Assembly: GCF_021266465.1 (NCBI RefSeq)
Contig: NZ_CP089848.1
Coordinates: forward strand, 744,001 to 808,000
DNA length: 64,000 nucleotides
Reading direction: 5' to 3'
Source: Paralcaligenes sp. KSB-10
GTDB lineage: Bacteria; Pseudomonadota; Gammaproteobacteria; Burkholderiales; Burkholderiaceae_B
The notes under the pieces were generated by a model. It saw nothing but the letters and a program-made list of their open reading frames with translations. It made no database searches and was not told the DNA's origin. The position numbers and the translations under genes were made by a program. Below, in pieces: positions 10,563 through 19,936 of the stretch. Numbering within the stretch: position 1 is the stretch's first letter; every line of letters starts with the position of its first letter.

Positions 10563-10644
10563 GAAAATTGTTAGCCCTGGAATGCCGCCGCATCGACCTG
10601 TTCGAGGCGATAAGCGCGGCCTGGTTTTTAATACTGGTAACGGG

Positions 10645-12111
10645 CTATTTATTGCGCTTCACAAATCGACCCGCCCTGGCCACGGCACTCTGTTGACGGC
10701 CGTTGAAACTCAAGCACCCGTTGACCCAGACCTGCTCTATGCCGTCGCTGAACTGAGCCGGTTCCGCATAAGTGGCCCGATCGCGTACTTTGTCCGGATC
10801 GATCACCACAATATCGGCAAAAAAGCCTGACTTCAAGTGCCCGCGCCCCTGCAAGTTGAAGCGCGCCGCCGACATGCCCGTCATTTTATGCACTGCCTGT
10901 TCCAACGGCAAGACGCCCTTGATGCGCCAATACTGATCCAGGACCCGCGGAAAAGCGCCCCACAGACGGGGATGCGGCCGCTGGTCGTGCGGCAGGCCAT
11001 CCGAACCGATCATGGACAAAGGATGACACACAACCCGATCGACATCGTCCTGCCGCATCTGGAAATAGCAGGCACCGCCCGGCTGCAGCCGCTTGCATGC
11101 CTGAACTTGCGATACGCCCCACAAAGCCGCCACATCCTTGAGATGGCGCCCGATCATCTCGGGGTGCGGACTGCTTCCGGTAATCAGGATGTCGATAACG
11201 CCATCGACCAGATCTTCTCTAAGAACGGTGGAGCCCGCGGCATAGGGATAGACGTCCATGCCGATGGGCTGCTCCAGCGCGAGCTTTTCGATCAGGGGCA
11301 GGGTTTCCTCGGTACGACCCCAATTCGCCGGGCCAGCGCATTTATGATGCGAAAGCACCAGAGGCGCACCGGCAAGACGGGCCGTCAGGGCCGCCTCTTC
11401 AATGGCGGCAATAATGCCTTTCATCTCATCCCGGATATGCGTCGCGTACAAGCCTCCATGCCTGGCAACGACCTTGACCAGCGCCGTCAACTCCCCTACA
11501 TCGGCGGCATACGCCTGGCGATAAAACACCCCCGAGGACAGGCCCAACGCGCCGTCGGTCATGGCATCGTCGAGCATCCGCTCCATGGCGGCTATTTGGT
11601 CGGCAGAAGCCGGCGCATCCAGATCAGGCATGGCCAGCATGCGCAAAGTCGTATGGCCGATAAGGGCGGCCACATTCACGCCAGGGCGCGCGTGGTCCAC
11701 AGCATCGCGATAGGCTCGCAAGGAGCTGAAACGGAATTGTTCGTGGCCCAGTAGGGACAAAGGCGCCGGAGGATCGCCTGTCACCATGGGCACCAGTGAA
11801 ATGCCGCAGTTGCCGGTAATGACGGTCGTGATACCCTGCGACAGCTTGGGCAACATATCGGGGTGATCCAGAACAATGGCATCGTCATGCGTATGCACGT
11901 CGATAAAGCCTGGCGCAATGATCCGGCCCGCACAGTCATGGGCGACACAAGCCCGCAAATCGGCAGACCCCTGCAATTCCGGGGGCTCAATGCCCGGCGG
12001 CAGCACCGCCAGTATCCGCTCGCCTTTTATCCAGACATCGGCTTGCACCGCGCCCGCGGCGGAGCCGTCGCATACGCTGCCGTTTTTCAATACCGCTATA
12101 GCCTGACTCAT
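10645..12111 (-). CDS. N-acyl-D-amino-acid deacylase (D-aminoacylase family)
   Basis: A 488-residue amidohydrolase. Visible metal-site motifs are the HxH in GFIDVHTHDD (about residue 75), Cys in TGNCGIS, THIRDE, SHHKCAG and the Asp in IGSDGLP, in the order expected for D-aminoacylase. The enzyme removes an acyl group from the nitrogen of D-configured amino acids. Glucosaminic and galactosaminic acids have a D-type alpha carbon, so an N-acetylated amino sugar acid is a possible substrate here given the kinase and aldolase downstream. It lies 67 bases after the rpiR-like gene in the same operon. Confidence 0.85.
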   Translation of the reverse strand: MSQAIAVLKNGSVCDGSAAGAVQADVWIKGERILAVLPPGIEPPELQGSADLRACVAHDCAGRIIAPGFIDVHTHDDAIVLDHPDMLPKLSQGITTVITGNCGISLVPMVTGDPPAPLSLLGHEQFRFSSLRAYRDAVDHARPGVNVAALIGHTTLRMLAMPDLDAPASADQIAAMERMLDDAMTDGALGLSSGVFYRQAYAADVGELTALVKVVARHGGLYATHIRDEMKGIIAAIEEAALTARLAGAPLVLSHHKCAGPANWGRTEETLPLIEKLALEQPIGMDVYPYAAGSTVLREDLVDGVIDILITGSSPHPEMIGRHLKDVAALWGVSQVQACKRLQPGGACYFQMRQDDVDRVVCHPLSMIGSDGLPHDQRPHPRLWGAFPRVLDQYWRIKGVLPLEQAVHKMTGMSAARFNLQGRGHLKSGFFADIVVIDPDKVRDRATYAEPAQFSDGIEQVWVNGCLSFNGRQQSAVARAGRFVKRNK

Positions 12112-12178
12112 TTTCCAACCTCAAACCCGGCCCTGCGCGCACGCCTTTGGCGCCCTATTCGCCAGGACCTTTACAACA

Positions 12179-13066
12179 TCAATAAATATCGGTGTGCAGA
12201 GCGCTATCCACACCATGCAGTTCAAGCACACGCTTGAACTGCTTCAGTTTTTTAATGGTCTCAGGGCCCAGATTCTGGGCTACGCGCACCATCAGTATTT
12301 CTATGACCAGCAAATGGGCCAGATAGGCTTCCGTGCTGACACGCATGATCGCGTCCTGCGGCACCGATACAGCAATCGTCAGACTGGCCCTGTCGGCCAA
12401 TGGCGTGCCGGCCTGGGTCAGGGCCACCACCGTCGCCCCACGGCTCCTGGCCAACTGCGCGGCCTCCAGCGCAAAGGGCATGCTGCCCAGATGCGAAATA
12501 ATGAATGCCACCCCATTTTCATCCAGCGAGCTGGCCGAGATCAGTTGCTGGTGGGGATCGAAAAACGCATTGGCGTTGATCCCCAGGCGAAACAGGCGAG
12601 CCTGCAGTTCCTGCGACATGAATGTCGAAGTCGATCCGACCGAATAGGAGTCGACTCGCGAAGCATGAACGATTTTTCTGGCGACTTGATCCAGTATGTC
12701 TACATCCAGATTACGCTCCAGTTCGGCCAACGATGAAATCGCGCTCTGCACGATCTTGCTGGCGACATCGGGAGCAGCGTCATCGATCGACACACTGCGA
12801 TGCAGATGATGATTCGATACGGCCAGATCCTGAGCCAGCGCAAGCATGAAATCCCGAAAGCCGTCATAACCGAAATTGCGGCAGGTACGAATCACCGACG
12901 GCATGGAAACGCCAGCGCTTATGGCGATCTGCTCTATCGTGCTGTTGACGATCGCATTGGGATCGCCAAGCATGACCTGCAAAACCCGCTGCTGAGCCTT
13001 TGAAACATGAGTCGCAGACTCCTGGAGCTGGCGCAACAGGCCAAGGGACGAGGAAGTAATCGCCAT
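12179..13066 (-). CDS. MurR/RpiR-family transcriptional regulator
   Basis: A 295-residue protein with an N-terminal RpiR helix-turn-helix (STIEQIAISAGVSMPSVIRT, about residues 40-60) and a C-terminal SIS sugar-phosphate-binding domain (VGSTSTFMSQELQARL, FIISHLGSM). The start at 13066 is preceded by AGGAG. A longer frame from 13141 would overlap the upstream gene. It is encoded within the operon it probably controls. Two TGTAAT-type palindromes in the operon's divergent promoter match the operator style of this family (HexR), so it likely senses a phosphorylated keto-deoxy acid or related intermediate. Confidence 0.85.
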   Translation of the reverse strand: MAITSSSLGLLRQLQESATHVSKAQQRVLQVMLGDPNAIVNSTIEQIAISAGVSMPSVIRTCRNFGYDGFRDFMLALAQDLAVSNHHLHRSVSIDDAAPDVASKIVQSAISSLAELERNLDVDILDQVARKIVHASRVDSYSVGSTSTFMSQELQARLFRLGINANAFFDPHQQLISASSLDENGVAFIISHLGSMPFALEAAQLARSRGATVVALTQAGTPLADRASLTIAVSVPQDAIMRVSTEAYLAHLLVIEILMVRVAQNLGPETIKKLKQFKRVLELHGVDSALHTDIY

Positions 13067-13074
13067 CGGGACTC

Positions 13075-14349
13075 CTAAAAACGCGTGGTGACCGCGGAGA
13101 CCACTGTGCCCGCCTCGTCGATAATCGGCAGCCAGGTCCATTTATCAAAAGTAGTGCAAGGGTGGGAGATCCCCAAAATGACCCGGTCCCCGACTTCCGG
13201 GGCGTGCGAGCCGGGTGCGAAGCGCAGGTAGGCATGCTGGTCGTTAAGCGCGGAAATGCTCCAGCCCTGGGGCGCCGGCGTCTTTTCCAGCTTGCTCCTG
13301 GGAGAATAATGCGTAACCACAGGCAGGGATAAATCGTAGGAAATATCCCGTTTGCCGCAGCTCAATATCGCCAGGCCCGGTTCAGGCACGGACTGGACTA
13401 TGGTCCAGACCTCCAGGGCAGGCAGCAGGCTGGCCTTCAGCCCTTCGCGCTGCTCGACGTTACGCAGCATTTTCGAATAAAAATCGTGATCGTGCGTGAT
13501 GTAGCAGCCAGAGCGCAAAACCCCTACCACGGGTTTCGACAAAGACATCCTGAGTCCGGGCACGACCAGATCGAAAACCGCCGACCCTCCGGCACTCATA
13601 ACGACCTGCCCGTCTTCGAAATAGCCGAGCCGGTCGCACTCTTTGGTAATTTCCGCGACACGCGCCATCAGGATTTCCACTTCTTTGCGATCGTGCTCGG
13701 TCTGGCAATGTGCCAGGCCTCCTTCGTAGCACTCTATGCCGCCCAGCGCCAGATTATTGGAGCCCCGGACTCGTCCGGCCAGGGTTATGGCTTCGGCCAG
13801 AGTCCGGCAGCCTGTTCTTTGCCCTTCGATGCCGACCTCGAGCAGACAGTCGAAACGAGTCGTTCTGGCGCGCCGGCTGGCCCACGATTCAATCCGCTCA
13901 ACCTGGGCCGGCGAATCAACCAGAAACCAGATACGCAACTCCGGATCGTTTTCGAGCAAATAAGCCAGGGAGTCGAGATCGGCGTCGGCGACCACCTGAT
14001 TGGCAATGATGATGCGCTTCGCTCCTGCCTCGAGCCCGGCGTTGATTTGAAAAACCGTCGCGAAGGTCAAGCCCCATGCCCCCAACTCAAGCTGTCTGCG
14101 AAACAGCTGGGGCGACATGGTGGTTTTGCCGTGCGGGGCGATAAAAATTTTCCGCTCCCCGGCAAACGCCTGCATCCATCGCAAATTGTGCTCGAGCTCG
14201 GCCTCCTTGATGACCGCCATGGGATACGGCAAATCATCGTTGAACAGATTCCAGCCATATCGACCGATATCGTCCACCGGGCAGGCCTCGGCGGTATAGG
14301 GAAACCCTTTGAAACTGCGGCTCAACAGGTTTTTTGGATTCATGCTCAT
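13075..14349 (-). CDS. PLP-dependent D-amino acid dehydratase/deaminase (DSD1/D-threonine aldolase fold)
   Basis: A 424-residue fold-III PLP enzyme (alanine racemase-like barrel). The cofactor Lys is in IAPHGKTTMSP (about residue 76), and the metal-binding His-Cys pair of the D-serine dehydratase/D-threonine aldolase group is in GISHPCTTF near the C-terminus. Such enzymes eliminate water and ammonia from beta-hydroxy D-amino acids or cleave them. A 2-amino-2-deoxy hexonate is a beta-hydroxy D-amino acid, and its elimination gives a 2-keto-3-deoxy acid, the substrate type of DgoK. RidA, divergently encoded, would handle the enamine intermediate. Gaps to its neighbours are 30 and 8 bases. Confidence 0.8.
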   Translation of the reverse strand: MSMNPKNLLSRSFKGFPYTAEACPVDDIGRYGWNLFNDDLPYPMAVIKEAELEHNLRWMQAFAGERKIFIAPHGKTTMSPQLFRRQLELGAWGLTFATVFQINAGLEAGAKRIIIANQVVADADLDSLAYLLENDPELRIWFLVDSPAQVERIESWASRRARTTRFDCLLEVGIEGQRTGCRTLAEAITLAGRVRGSNNLALGGIECYEGGLAHCQTEHDRKEVEILMARVAEITKECDRLGYFEDGQVVMSAGGSAVFDLVVPGLRMSLSKPVVGVLRSGCYITHDHDFYSKMLRNVEQREGLKASLLPALEVWTIVQSVPEPGLAILSCGKRDISYDLSLPVVTHYSPRSKLEKTPAPQGWSISALNDQHAYLRFAPGSHAPEVGDRVILGISHPCTTFDKWTWLPIIDEAGTVVSAVTTRF

Positions 14350-14379
14350 TTCAATTTCCAGGCTTTTTTCGGGAGTCAG

Positions 14380-15345
14380 TCAAAAGTTGCGCCAACAGGC
14401 TTGCCAATGGCCCGCACTATGTTCGCGCAGACTCATGTCGGCTTGTGCGCAGCGCGCCTCGGCCAGCGGACAGCGCGTTCTGAACACGCAGCCCGAAGGC
14501 GGGTCGGCCGGACTGGGCAGATCGCCTTCCAGCAATTGAACAGGCCGGGACACTTCGGGATCGGGGATGGGCGATGCCGCCAACAGCGCCTTGGTATACG
14601 GGTGCAATGCCTGCGAGTAAAGCTTTTCGGTGGGAGCGATTTCCACGATACGACCCAAGTAAAGCACAATCACCCGGTCGCACAAATACTCGATCACATC
14701 CAGATCGTGCGATATCAGCAGCATGGTCAGTCCCAGCCTGTCCTTGATATCGCCCAGCAAATTGATGACCTGTGCCTGGATCGACACATCCAGGGCAGAC
14801 AAGGGCTCGTCGGCAATGATGAACTTGGGCTCGACAGCCAGCGCCCGTGCAATACCGATGCGTTGCCGCTGGCCTCCCGAAAACTCATGGGGGAAACGCT
14901 CGGCGTGATCTTCATTCAGCCCAACCTGCCTGAGCAATTCATGAATCCGGGGCATGCGCGCCGGGCCGCCGGCCAGGCCGTGCGCGTCAAGCGCTTCACC
15001 CAGAATCTGGCGTATGCGCATGCGCGGGTTCAAGCTGGCATAGGGATCTTGAAACACCACCTGAATTTCCGACCGCAAAGGACGGTATTGGTGCTGGCTG
15101 AGTTTAGCCAAATCCACTGCGGGCTGTACACCGTGATACCACATCTCGCCGGCGCTCGGATCGGTAAGGCGGCTCAGCATTCTTCCTATGGTGGTCTTGC
15201 CGGATCCCGACTCCCCGACCAGTCCCACGGTTTCACCCTTGAAAATGGCAAAGCTCACCTTGCTGACCGCCTGGACGGGCGCCCTGGCCGACCCAAAATT
15301 CTTGCTCAAGCCCCGAATATCCACCATGGATTCGCGCGTGCTCAT
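14380..15345 (-). CDS. Oligopeptide/dipeptide-type ABC transporter ATP-binding protein (DppF-like)
   Basis: A 321-residue ATPase with Walker A GESGSGKTT, signature FSGGQRQRIGIARAL, Walker B ADEPLSALD, and the C-terminal oligo_HPY extension (GCVFRTRCPLAEARC) typical of Opp/Dpp ATPases. Its start overlaps the end of the DppD-like gene by four bases. With its partner it powers uptake of the operon's substrate across the inner membrane. Opp/Dpp-type systems also import non-peptide solutes, so the name does not fix the cargo. Confidence 0.9.
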   Translation of the reverse strand: MSTRESMVDIRGLSKNFGSARAPVQAVSKVSFAIFKGETVGLVGESGSGKTTIGRMLSRLTDPSAGEMWYHGVQPAVDLAKLSQHQYRPLRSEIQVVFQDPYASLNPRMRIRQILGEALDAHGLAGGPARMPRIHELLRQVGLNEDHAERFPHEFSGGQRQRIGIARALAVEPKFIIADEPLSALDVSIQAQVINLLGDIKDRLGLTMLLISHDLDVIEYLCDRVIVLYLGRIVEIAPTEKLYSQALHPYTKALLAASPIPDPEVSRPVQLLEGDLPSPADPPSGCVFRTRCPLAEARCAQADMSLREHSAGHWQACWRNF

Positions 15346-16391
15346 GCCACGACCCCCTGCGCCTTGAAGCAGCGCACACGCCCGCCGCTATGTTCCAGGC
15401 TGCACAAGCCAGGCACCGACGCCTTGCATTGCGCATCGGCCAAAGGGCATCGCGGGCTGAATGCGCATCCCGGCGGCATATCGAAAGGGCTCGATACCTG
15501 CCCTTCGATGGCCGCCAGGCGTAGTCTTCCCCCCGCGTCGCGCATATTCGCCTTCTTGGCCATGGCAGGCAGGCAGCTCAGCAAGGCCTGCGTATAAGGA
15601 TGCGCCGGCTTTGCGAACACTCGCCTGACATCGCCATTTTCAACTATTTTCCCGGCATACATCACCGCTACATTATCCGCATACTGGGCTACCACGCCCA
15701 GGTTATGAGTAATGAACAATACGCTCATGCCGGTTTCCTTTTGCAGGCGGCCTATGAGGGCCAGAATCTGCGCCTGTATGGTGACGTCCAGAGCCGTTGT
15801 CGGTTCGTCGGCAATCAAAAGGGTCGGCGAACATGCCATGGCCAGGGCTATCATGACGCGCTGGCGCATACCGCCCGACAACTCGTGCGGATACTCCCCG
15901 ACCCGGCGCGCCGCCGCGGGAATTTCCACAAGTTCGAGCATGCGCTGCGCATGAGCCCGCCCTTGCTTGCGGTCGTAGCCCAAATGCAGCCGCGTCGCTT
16001 CGGCAATCTGTTCACCCACCGTAAGCAGCGGATTCAGGCTCGTCATGGGCTCTTGAAAAATCATGGCCATTTCGTTGCCGCGCAGCGACCGGAACTCGCG
16101 CTCCGACAGGTCGAACAAGCTCGCCCGCTCGCCATTGCGCCGCAAGAACATGGCCTTGCCGCTGACCTGCGGATGCGATGTCCTGGCGTGCAGGCCCATC
16201 AAACTCAGGCTGGTCACCGATTTGCCCGACCCTGACTCGCCGACCAGCGCCAGCGTGGAACCGGCCGGAATGGAAAACGAAACGTCGGACACGCTCTGTA
16301 TGCGGCCGCGATCTGTCATGAACGAGGTCGACAGGGAGTCCACCTCGATGCGCGCGACACTGTTTCCGGAGGTGCCTGAGGAAATCGTCAT
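15342..16391 (-). CDS. Oligopeptide/dipeptide-type ABC transporter ATP-binding protein (DppD-like)
   Basis: A 349-residue ATPase with Walker [10 protein letters not shown], signature LSGGMRQRVMIALAM, Walker B ADEPTTALD and the C-terminal CAFSPRCPLADAQC extension. It overlaps the upstream permease and the downstream DppF-like gene by four bases each, so translation is probably coupled. It pairs with the DppF-like subunit. Confidence 0.9.
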   Translation of the reverse strand: MTISSGTSGNSVARIEVDSLSTSFMTDRGRIQSVSDVSFSIPAGSTLALVGESGSGKSVTSLSLMGLHARTSHPQVSGKAMFLRRNGERASLFDLSEREFRSLRGNEMAMIFQEPMTSLNPLLTVGEQIAEATRLHLGYDRKQGRAHAQRMLELVEIPAAARRVGEYPHELSGGMRQRVMIALAMACSPTLLIADEPTTALDVTIQAQILALIGRLQKETGMSVLFITHNLGVVAQYADNVAVMYAGKIVENGDVRRVFAKPAHPYTQALLSCLPAMAKKANMRDAGGRLRLAAIEGQVSSPFDMPPGCAFSPRCPLADAQCKASVPGLCSLEHSGGRVRCFKAQGVVA

Positions 16392-17251
16392 GCTGCTTTC
16401 CTCAGCTTGGGATCGAGCGAATCCCGTATGCCATCACCCACGATTTGCAATGACAGGGATGTCACGACGATGGCGAGGCCAGGATAGATGATCGTCCAGA
16501 AAGCCTGGTCGGAATAGTTGAGGCTGCCGGAAATCATCGTTCCCCAGGTAGGGATGGACGGCGGCACGCCGACACCCAGAAACGACAGGCCGGCTTCGGC
16601 CAGAATGGCATAGGCAAAGATGAAGGTCAGCTGTACCAGGATGGGCGAGATCAGGCCCGGCAGGATATGCAGATACAAGATTTTCCAGGTAGGCGTACCG
16701 ATGGCCCTGGCGGCATCCACATACAGCAAGTCTCGCAGAACCAGGGTCGAGGCGCGCGCCACCCTTGCCACCCTGGGGGTATAGACAATCACCAGGGCAA
16801 GAATAACGTTCCACAGGGATGGCCCAAGAATAGCGACCAGGGCGATACCCAGGAGAATATCGGGAAACGCCATCATGGCATCCACGACCCGCATGATCGG
16901 CGCATCGGCCAGGCGGAAATAGCCTGCCACTATGCCCAGCACGGTACCTATGACTACGGCGCCGAAAGCCGTTACGAGGCCGATGGTAAGAGAATAGCGG
17001 CCGCCGTAGGCCATTCTCAAAAAGACGTCGCGCCCCAATTGATCAGTGCCGGCCCAGTGCGACAAAGATGGCGCTTTAAGCCGCTGCATAATGGAAATGG
17101 CGCCGGGATCGACATTGGAAAGCCACGAAATGCTCAGCGCCACGACAACAACCAGGACCAGGATCACGGTGGCAAACAGCACGACACGGCGGGCGAAATA
17201 GCGGCGGGCCAGGTACTGGAATCGGCTGGGCGGCATGGTGGCTGTATTCAT
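16388..17251 (-). CDS. Dipeptide-type ABC transporter permease (DppC-like)
   Basis: A 287-residue inner-membrane permease with an N-terminal membrane segment (about 25-45) followed by the DppC/OppC core. The phrase GTDQLGRDVFLRMAYGGRYS and the EAA-type loop (AARAIGTPTWKILYLHILP) are present, and it ends at the typical ISLQIVGDGIRDSLDPKLR-like region. The gap to the DppB-like gene is nine bases. Confidence 0.9.
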   Translation of the reverse strand: MNTATMPPSRFQYLARRYFARRVVLFATVILVLVVVVALSISWLSNVDPGAISIMQRLKAPSLSHWAGTDQLGRDVFLRMAYGGRYSLTIGLVTAFGAVVIGTVLGIVAGYFRLADAPIMRVVDAMMAFPDILLGIALVAILGPSLWNVILALVIVYTPRVARVARASTLVLRDLLYVDAARAIGTPTWKILYLHILPGLISPILVQLTFIFAYAILAEAGLSFLGVGVPPSIPTWGTMISGSLNYSDQAFWTIIYPGLAIVVTSLSLQIVGDGIRDSLDPKLRKAA

Positions 17252-17260
17252 GATGGTGAT

Positions 17261-18217
17261 CTATTTGTGCAGACGAATACGGGGATCGATAACGGTGTAT
17301 AAAAAATCGATGAAAAAATTGATCAACACATAGATGAACGCCACTACCAGCAGCGTACCTTGAATCACCGGATAGTCGCGACGCAGCACCGCACGCACCA
17401 CCAGCCCTCCCACCCCCGGCAAATTGAAAACGGTCTCGGTGACGACCGTGCCGCCTATCATGAGGGCCGCCGTCAGGCCGATGACAGTCACAATAGGGAT
17501 CAATGCATTTTTCATGACATGCTTGACCATGATGGTCGTCTCCGACAAGCCTTTGGCCCTGGCGGTGCGCACATAATCTTCGCCCAGCGTATCGAGCATC
17601 GACGCCCGGGTAAAACGGATGATCAAGGCGGAATTCAGCACGCCCAGCACAATGGAAGGCAGCACCAGGTGATACACATGCCCCGCCAGGTTTGCTTCGG
17701 GAGGGCCGTAGCCCGAGGCGGGAAACCAGCCCATCTGCACCGCAAAGATCCGGATCAGGATCAAGCCCATCCAAAAACTGGGTACGCTGGCCGCCAGCAT
17801 GGCCACCGCGCTGACCACCTGGTCGGTTCTGGATCCGCGCCACACGGCGGCCAGCGCTCCGCATGGAACACCGATAAGCGTGGCAATCGCGACAGAAAAA
17901 GTGGCCAGCAACACGGTAGGCTCGGCCCGTTCGAGCAAAACCTCGGCAACCGGCTTCTGCAGGAATATGGAGGTACCCAGATTCCCATGCAGCACCTGCT
18001 GAATCCACAGAAAAAACTGAGTCAACAAAGGCTGATCAAGCCCGTACATCGTACGCACTTGCGCGATGTCGCTGGCGGTGGCCTGGTCGCCCAGGAGCAC
18101 GGCGATGGGATCGCCCGACGCCATATGCACCAGAGCGAATACCAGGACCGCCACGATCAGCAGCACCACGCAGGCACCCAGCGAGCGCGCGAACAGGAAC
18201 TTGATACGATCGAGCAT
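17261..18217 (-). CDS. Dipeptide-type ABC transporter permease (DppB-like)
   Basis: A 318-residue inner-membrane permease with the first transmembrane helix at about 10-30, MYGLDQPLLTQFFLW before the core, and the conserved EAA loop (YVRTARAKGLSETTIMVKH, about residues 205-225). The C-terminus IDFLYTVIDPRIRL is standard for the family. It follows the binding-protein gene by 14 bases and forms the translocation channel with the DppC-like subunit. Confidence 0.9.
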   Translation of the reverse strand: MLDRIKFLFARSLGACVVLLIVAVLVFALVHMASGDPIAVLLGDQATASDIAQVRTMYGLDQPLLTQFFLWIQQVLHGNLGTSIFLQKPVAEVLLERAEPTVLLATFSVAIATLIGVPCGALAAVWRGSRTDQVVSAVAMLAASVPSFWMGLILIRIFAVQMGWFPASGYGPPEANLAGHVYHLVLPSIVLGVLNSALIIRFTRASMLDTLGEDYVRTARAKGLSETTIMVKHVMKNALIPIVTVIGLTAALMIGGTVVTETVFNLPGVGGLVVRAVLRRDYPVIQGTLLVVAFIYVLINFFIDFLYTVIDPRIRLHK

Positions 18218-18231
18218 TTGAGCGCGGCCTC

Positions 18232-19821
18232 TTAAGCGAGCGTCACATTCCAGAAGAAAGGCCAGGCGCCGGGCAGGAAATTCTGCAGCTTGCTCGATCT
18301 CGCCGACAGGCTATTGAACTTGCCCAGCTCGACGAATGGCACCTGATCGTAAACGACTTTCTGCACGCCACCCCACAACGGCGCCCTTTTTGCAAGATCG
18401 ACTTCGTCGTTGAAGGCCTTGATGCTGGCGGCTTTCTCGGGTGAATCCCACCAGCCGGGCGCGCCGGACCCCAGTTGAGGCGGCGACAGCATGGGCTCGG
18501 GGAACAGGCCCGAATGGGTAATGTAGATATCCCACAGCTTGGGATCATTGCGACGCTGCAGCAAAGTGGCCCAATCGACCACCTGCAGGTCGGTAGCCAG
18601 GCCAGCCCGCTTGAACTGCTCGACCAGCACCATTGCGATGTTGTAATGGAATTCGTATTGCCGGCTGGCCAGGATGCGAATCGGCTTATTGGCGTACCCA
18701 GCCTGTTTGGCCAGTTCGGCCGCTTTCTTGGGATTGTTATTGTTGTAGTGTTCGGCACCCGCATCCGAATAATAAGGCGTTCCTTTCGGAAAGAAATTCG
18801 GCTCCACGATAAAGAAACGCGGATCGCCGAATGCAGCCGCCATGAGTTCGTCGGCGGACATGGATGTCTGCACGGCCTGACGCATGGCTTGCGACTGCAG
18901 CGTGCCCTCTTTGGTATTGAACACCAGGTAGGGGAAGCCGAAGTTCTTGGTAATGATGGGGACAATCGCTTCGCCGCCGCGCTCCAGCCGCTTTACAGAC
19001 TCCACCGGCAGCAAATCGGCATAGGTGAATTGACCCGACAAAGCGCCTTCGACCCGCGTGTTCGAATCGGGCACCGGCACAAACCGCAGCTCTTTGATGA
19101 TTGCGGTGCGCTTGCCGCCATACCCGCTGGGAGCTTCGGTGCGCGCCGAATAAGAGTCGAAGCGCTCCATGATGGTGTATTGGTCGGGGCGACGTTCCTT
19201 TAATTTGTAAGGGCCTGTGCCTATGAATTGAGTCAAAGGCATGGCAATCGTGCTTTTGGGAAGAATCGCCGCCATGCTGGAGGAAAACGCCAACTGGGCC
19301 AGCAAGGGCGCGTAGCGATTGTTCAGATGTATGGCTATCTTGGCGGGCGAGATTATTTTTATCTCGGCTATTTCCTTGGCAACGGCCTTGCCGCGCGGCG
19401 ATATTTTGCTCCACCGCTCAAGCGACGCAACCACATCCTCGGCGCTCATTTTCTGGCCATTGTGAAAATTGACCCCTTCGCGCAAGGCTATTTCAAACAC
19501 CTTGCCGTCGTCTGAAATCACAGGCATTGTCGCCGCCAGCATGGGAACCACATTCCATTTGGCGTCGAAAGTGTAAAGAGGCTCGTAAACGTGCTGCATG
19601 ATGGTGCCCACCAGATCCGCCGTAGTCAGCATGGGATCCAGCGTTTGCGGATCACCTATCATCGCCAGGCTGGCGGACTGCCCGCCGCCGGCGGCAAAAA
19701 CCTTGTTTCCAGCCAAGGCGGCTGCGGAAATACCCAAGGCGCCCATCAATAAAACCTTGCGCCGGGCAGGACTATGCTGCTCGAGAAACAGGCTGTTTTT
19801 GCTAATGTTGGAAGATTGCAT
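18232..19821 (-). CDS. Extracellular solute-binding protein, family 5 (DppA/OppA-like)
   Basis: About 529 residues, first gene of the operon. The ATG at 19821 is preferred because it precedes a Tat-type leader (ARRKVLLMGALGISAAALAG, cleavage probably after FAA near residue 45). An upstream in-frame ATG at 19884 lies inside the promoter region. Family 5 features include DPMLTTADLVGTIMQHVYEP and FEIALREGVNFHNGQKMSAE. The ligand is not evident. In this operon it could be an N-acyl amino sugar acid or a small glycopeptide. The Tat leader implies folding before export. Confidence 0.85.
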   Translation of the reverse strand: MQSSNISKNSLFLEQHSPARRKVLLMGALGISAAALAGNKVFAAGGGQSASLAMIGDPQTLDPMLTTADLVGTIMQHVYEPLYTFDAKWNVVPMLAATMPVISDDGKVFEIALREGVNFHNGQKMSAEDVVASLERWSKISPRGKAVAKEIAEIKIISPAKIAIHLNNRYAPLLAQLAFSSSMAAILPKSTIAMPLTQFIGTGPYKLKERRPDQYTIMERFDSYSARTEAPSGYGGKRTAIIKELRFVPVPDSNTRVEGALSGQFTYADLLPVESVKRLERGGEAIVPIITKNFGFPYLVFNTKEGTLQSQAMRQAVQTSMSADELMAAAFGDPRFFIVEPNFFPKGTPYYSDAGAEHYNNNNPKKAAELAKQAGYANKPIRILASRQYEFHYNIAMVLVEQFKRAGLATDLQVVDWATLLQRRNDPKLWDIYITHSGLFPEPMLSPPQLGSGAPGWWDSPEKAASIKAFNDEVDLAKRAPLWGGVQKVVYDQVPFVELGKFNSLSARSSKLQNFLPGAWPFFWNVTLA

Positions 19822-19834
19822 AGTGGCACCATTT

Positions 19835-19849
19835 AGTAATAAAATTACA
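19835..19849 (-). promoter_or_regulatory. HexR/RpiR-like operator, binding-protein side
   Basis: On the minus strand this reads TGTAATTTTATTACT, an interrupted palindrome very close to the HexR consensus (TGTAAT, spacer, ATTACA). It lies 14 bases upstream of the binding-protein ATG, well placed for repression by the operon's own RpiR-family regulator. Confidence 0.5.
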
Positions 19850-19907
19850 AATAGAATGCTAATCATCTCGGAAAAATCCGTCAATAACCTTTATATCAGG
19901 GTTTTCC

Positions 19908-19922
19908 TGTAATTTTTTTACA
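19908..19922 (+). promoter_or_regulatory. HexR/RpiR-like operator, ridA side
   Basis: TGTAATTTTTTTACA, a palindrome with TGTAA/TTACA arms, ends 14 bases before the ridA ATG, next to its AAGGAG ribosome-binding site. Its centre is 73 bases (about seven helical turns) from the centre of the first copy, so both sites would face the same side of the helix. Confidence 0.5.
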
Positions 19923-19936
19923 AAAAGGAGAAACAA

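Noticed and set aside
13486-15597. 703-residue plus-strand frame opposite the dehydratase and transporter ATPase genes
   Set aside because: It is antisense to well-supported enzymes, resembles no family, and such long shadow frames are common in GC-rich DNA.
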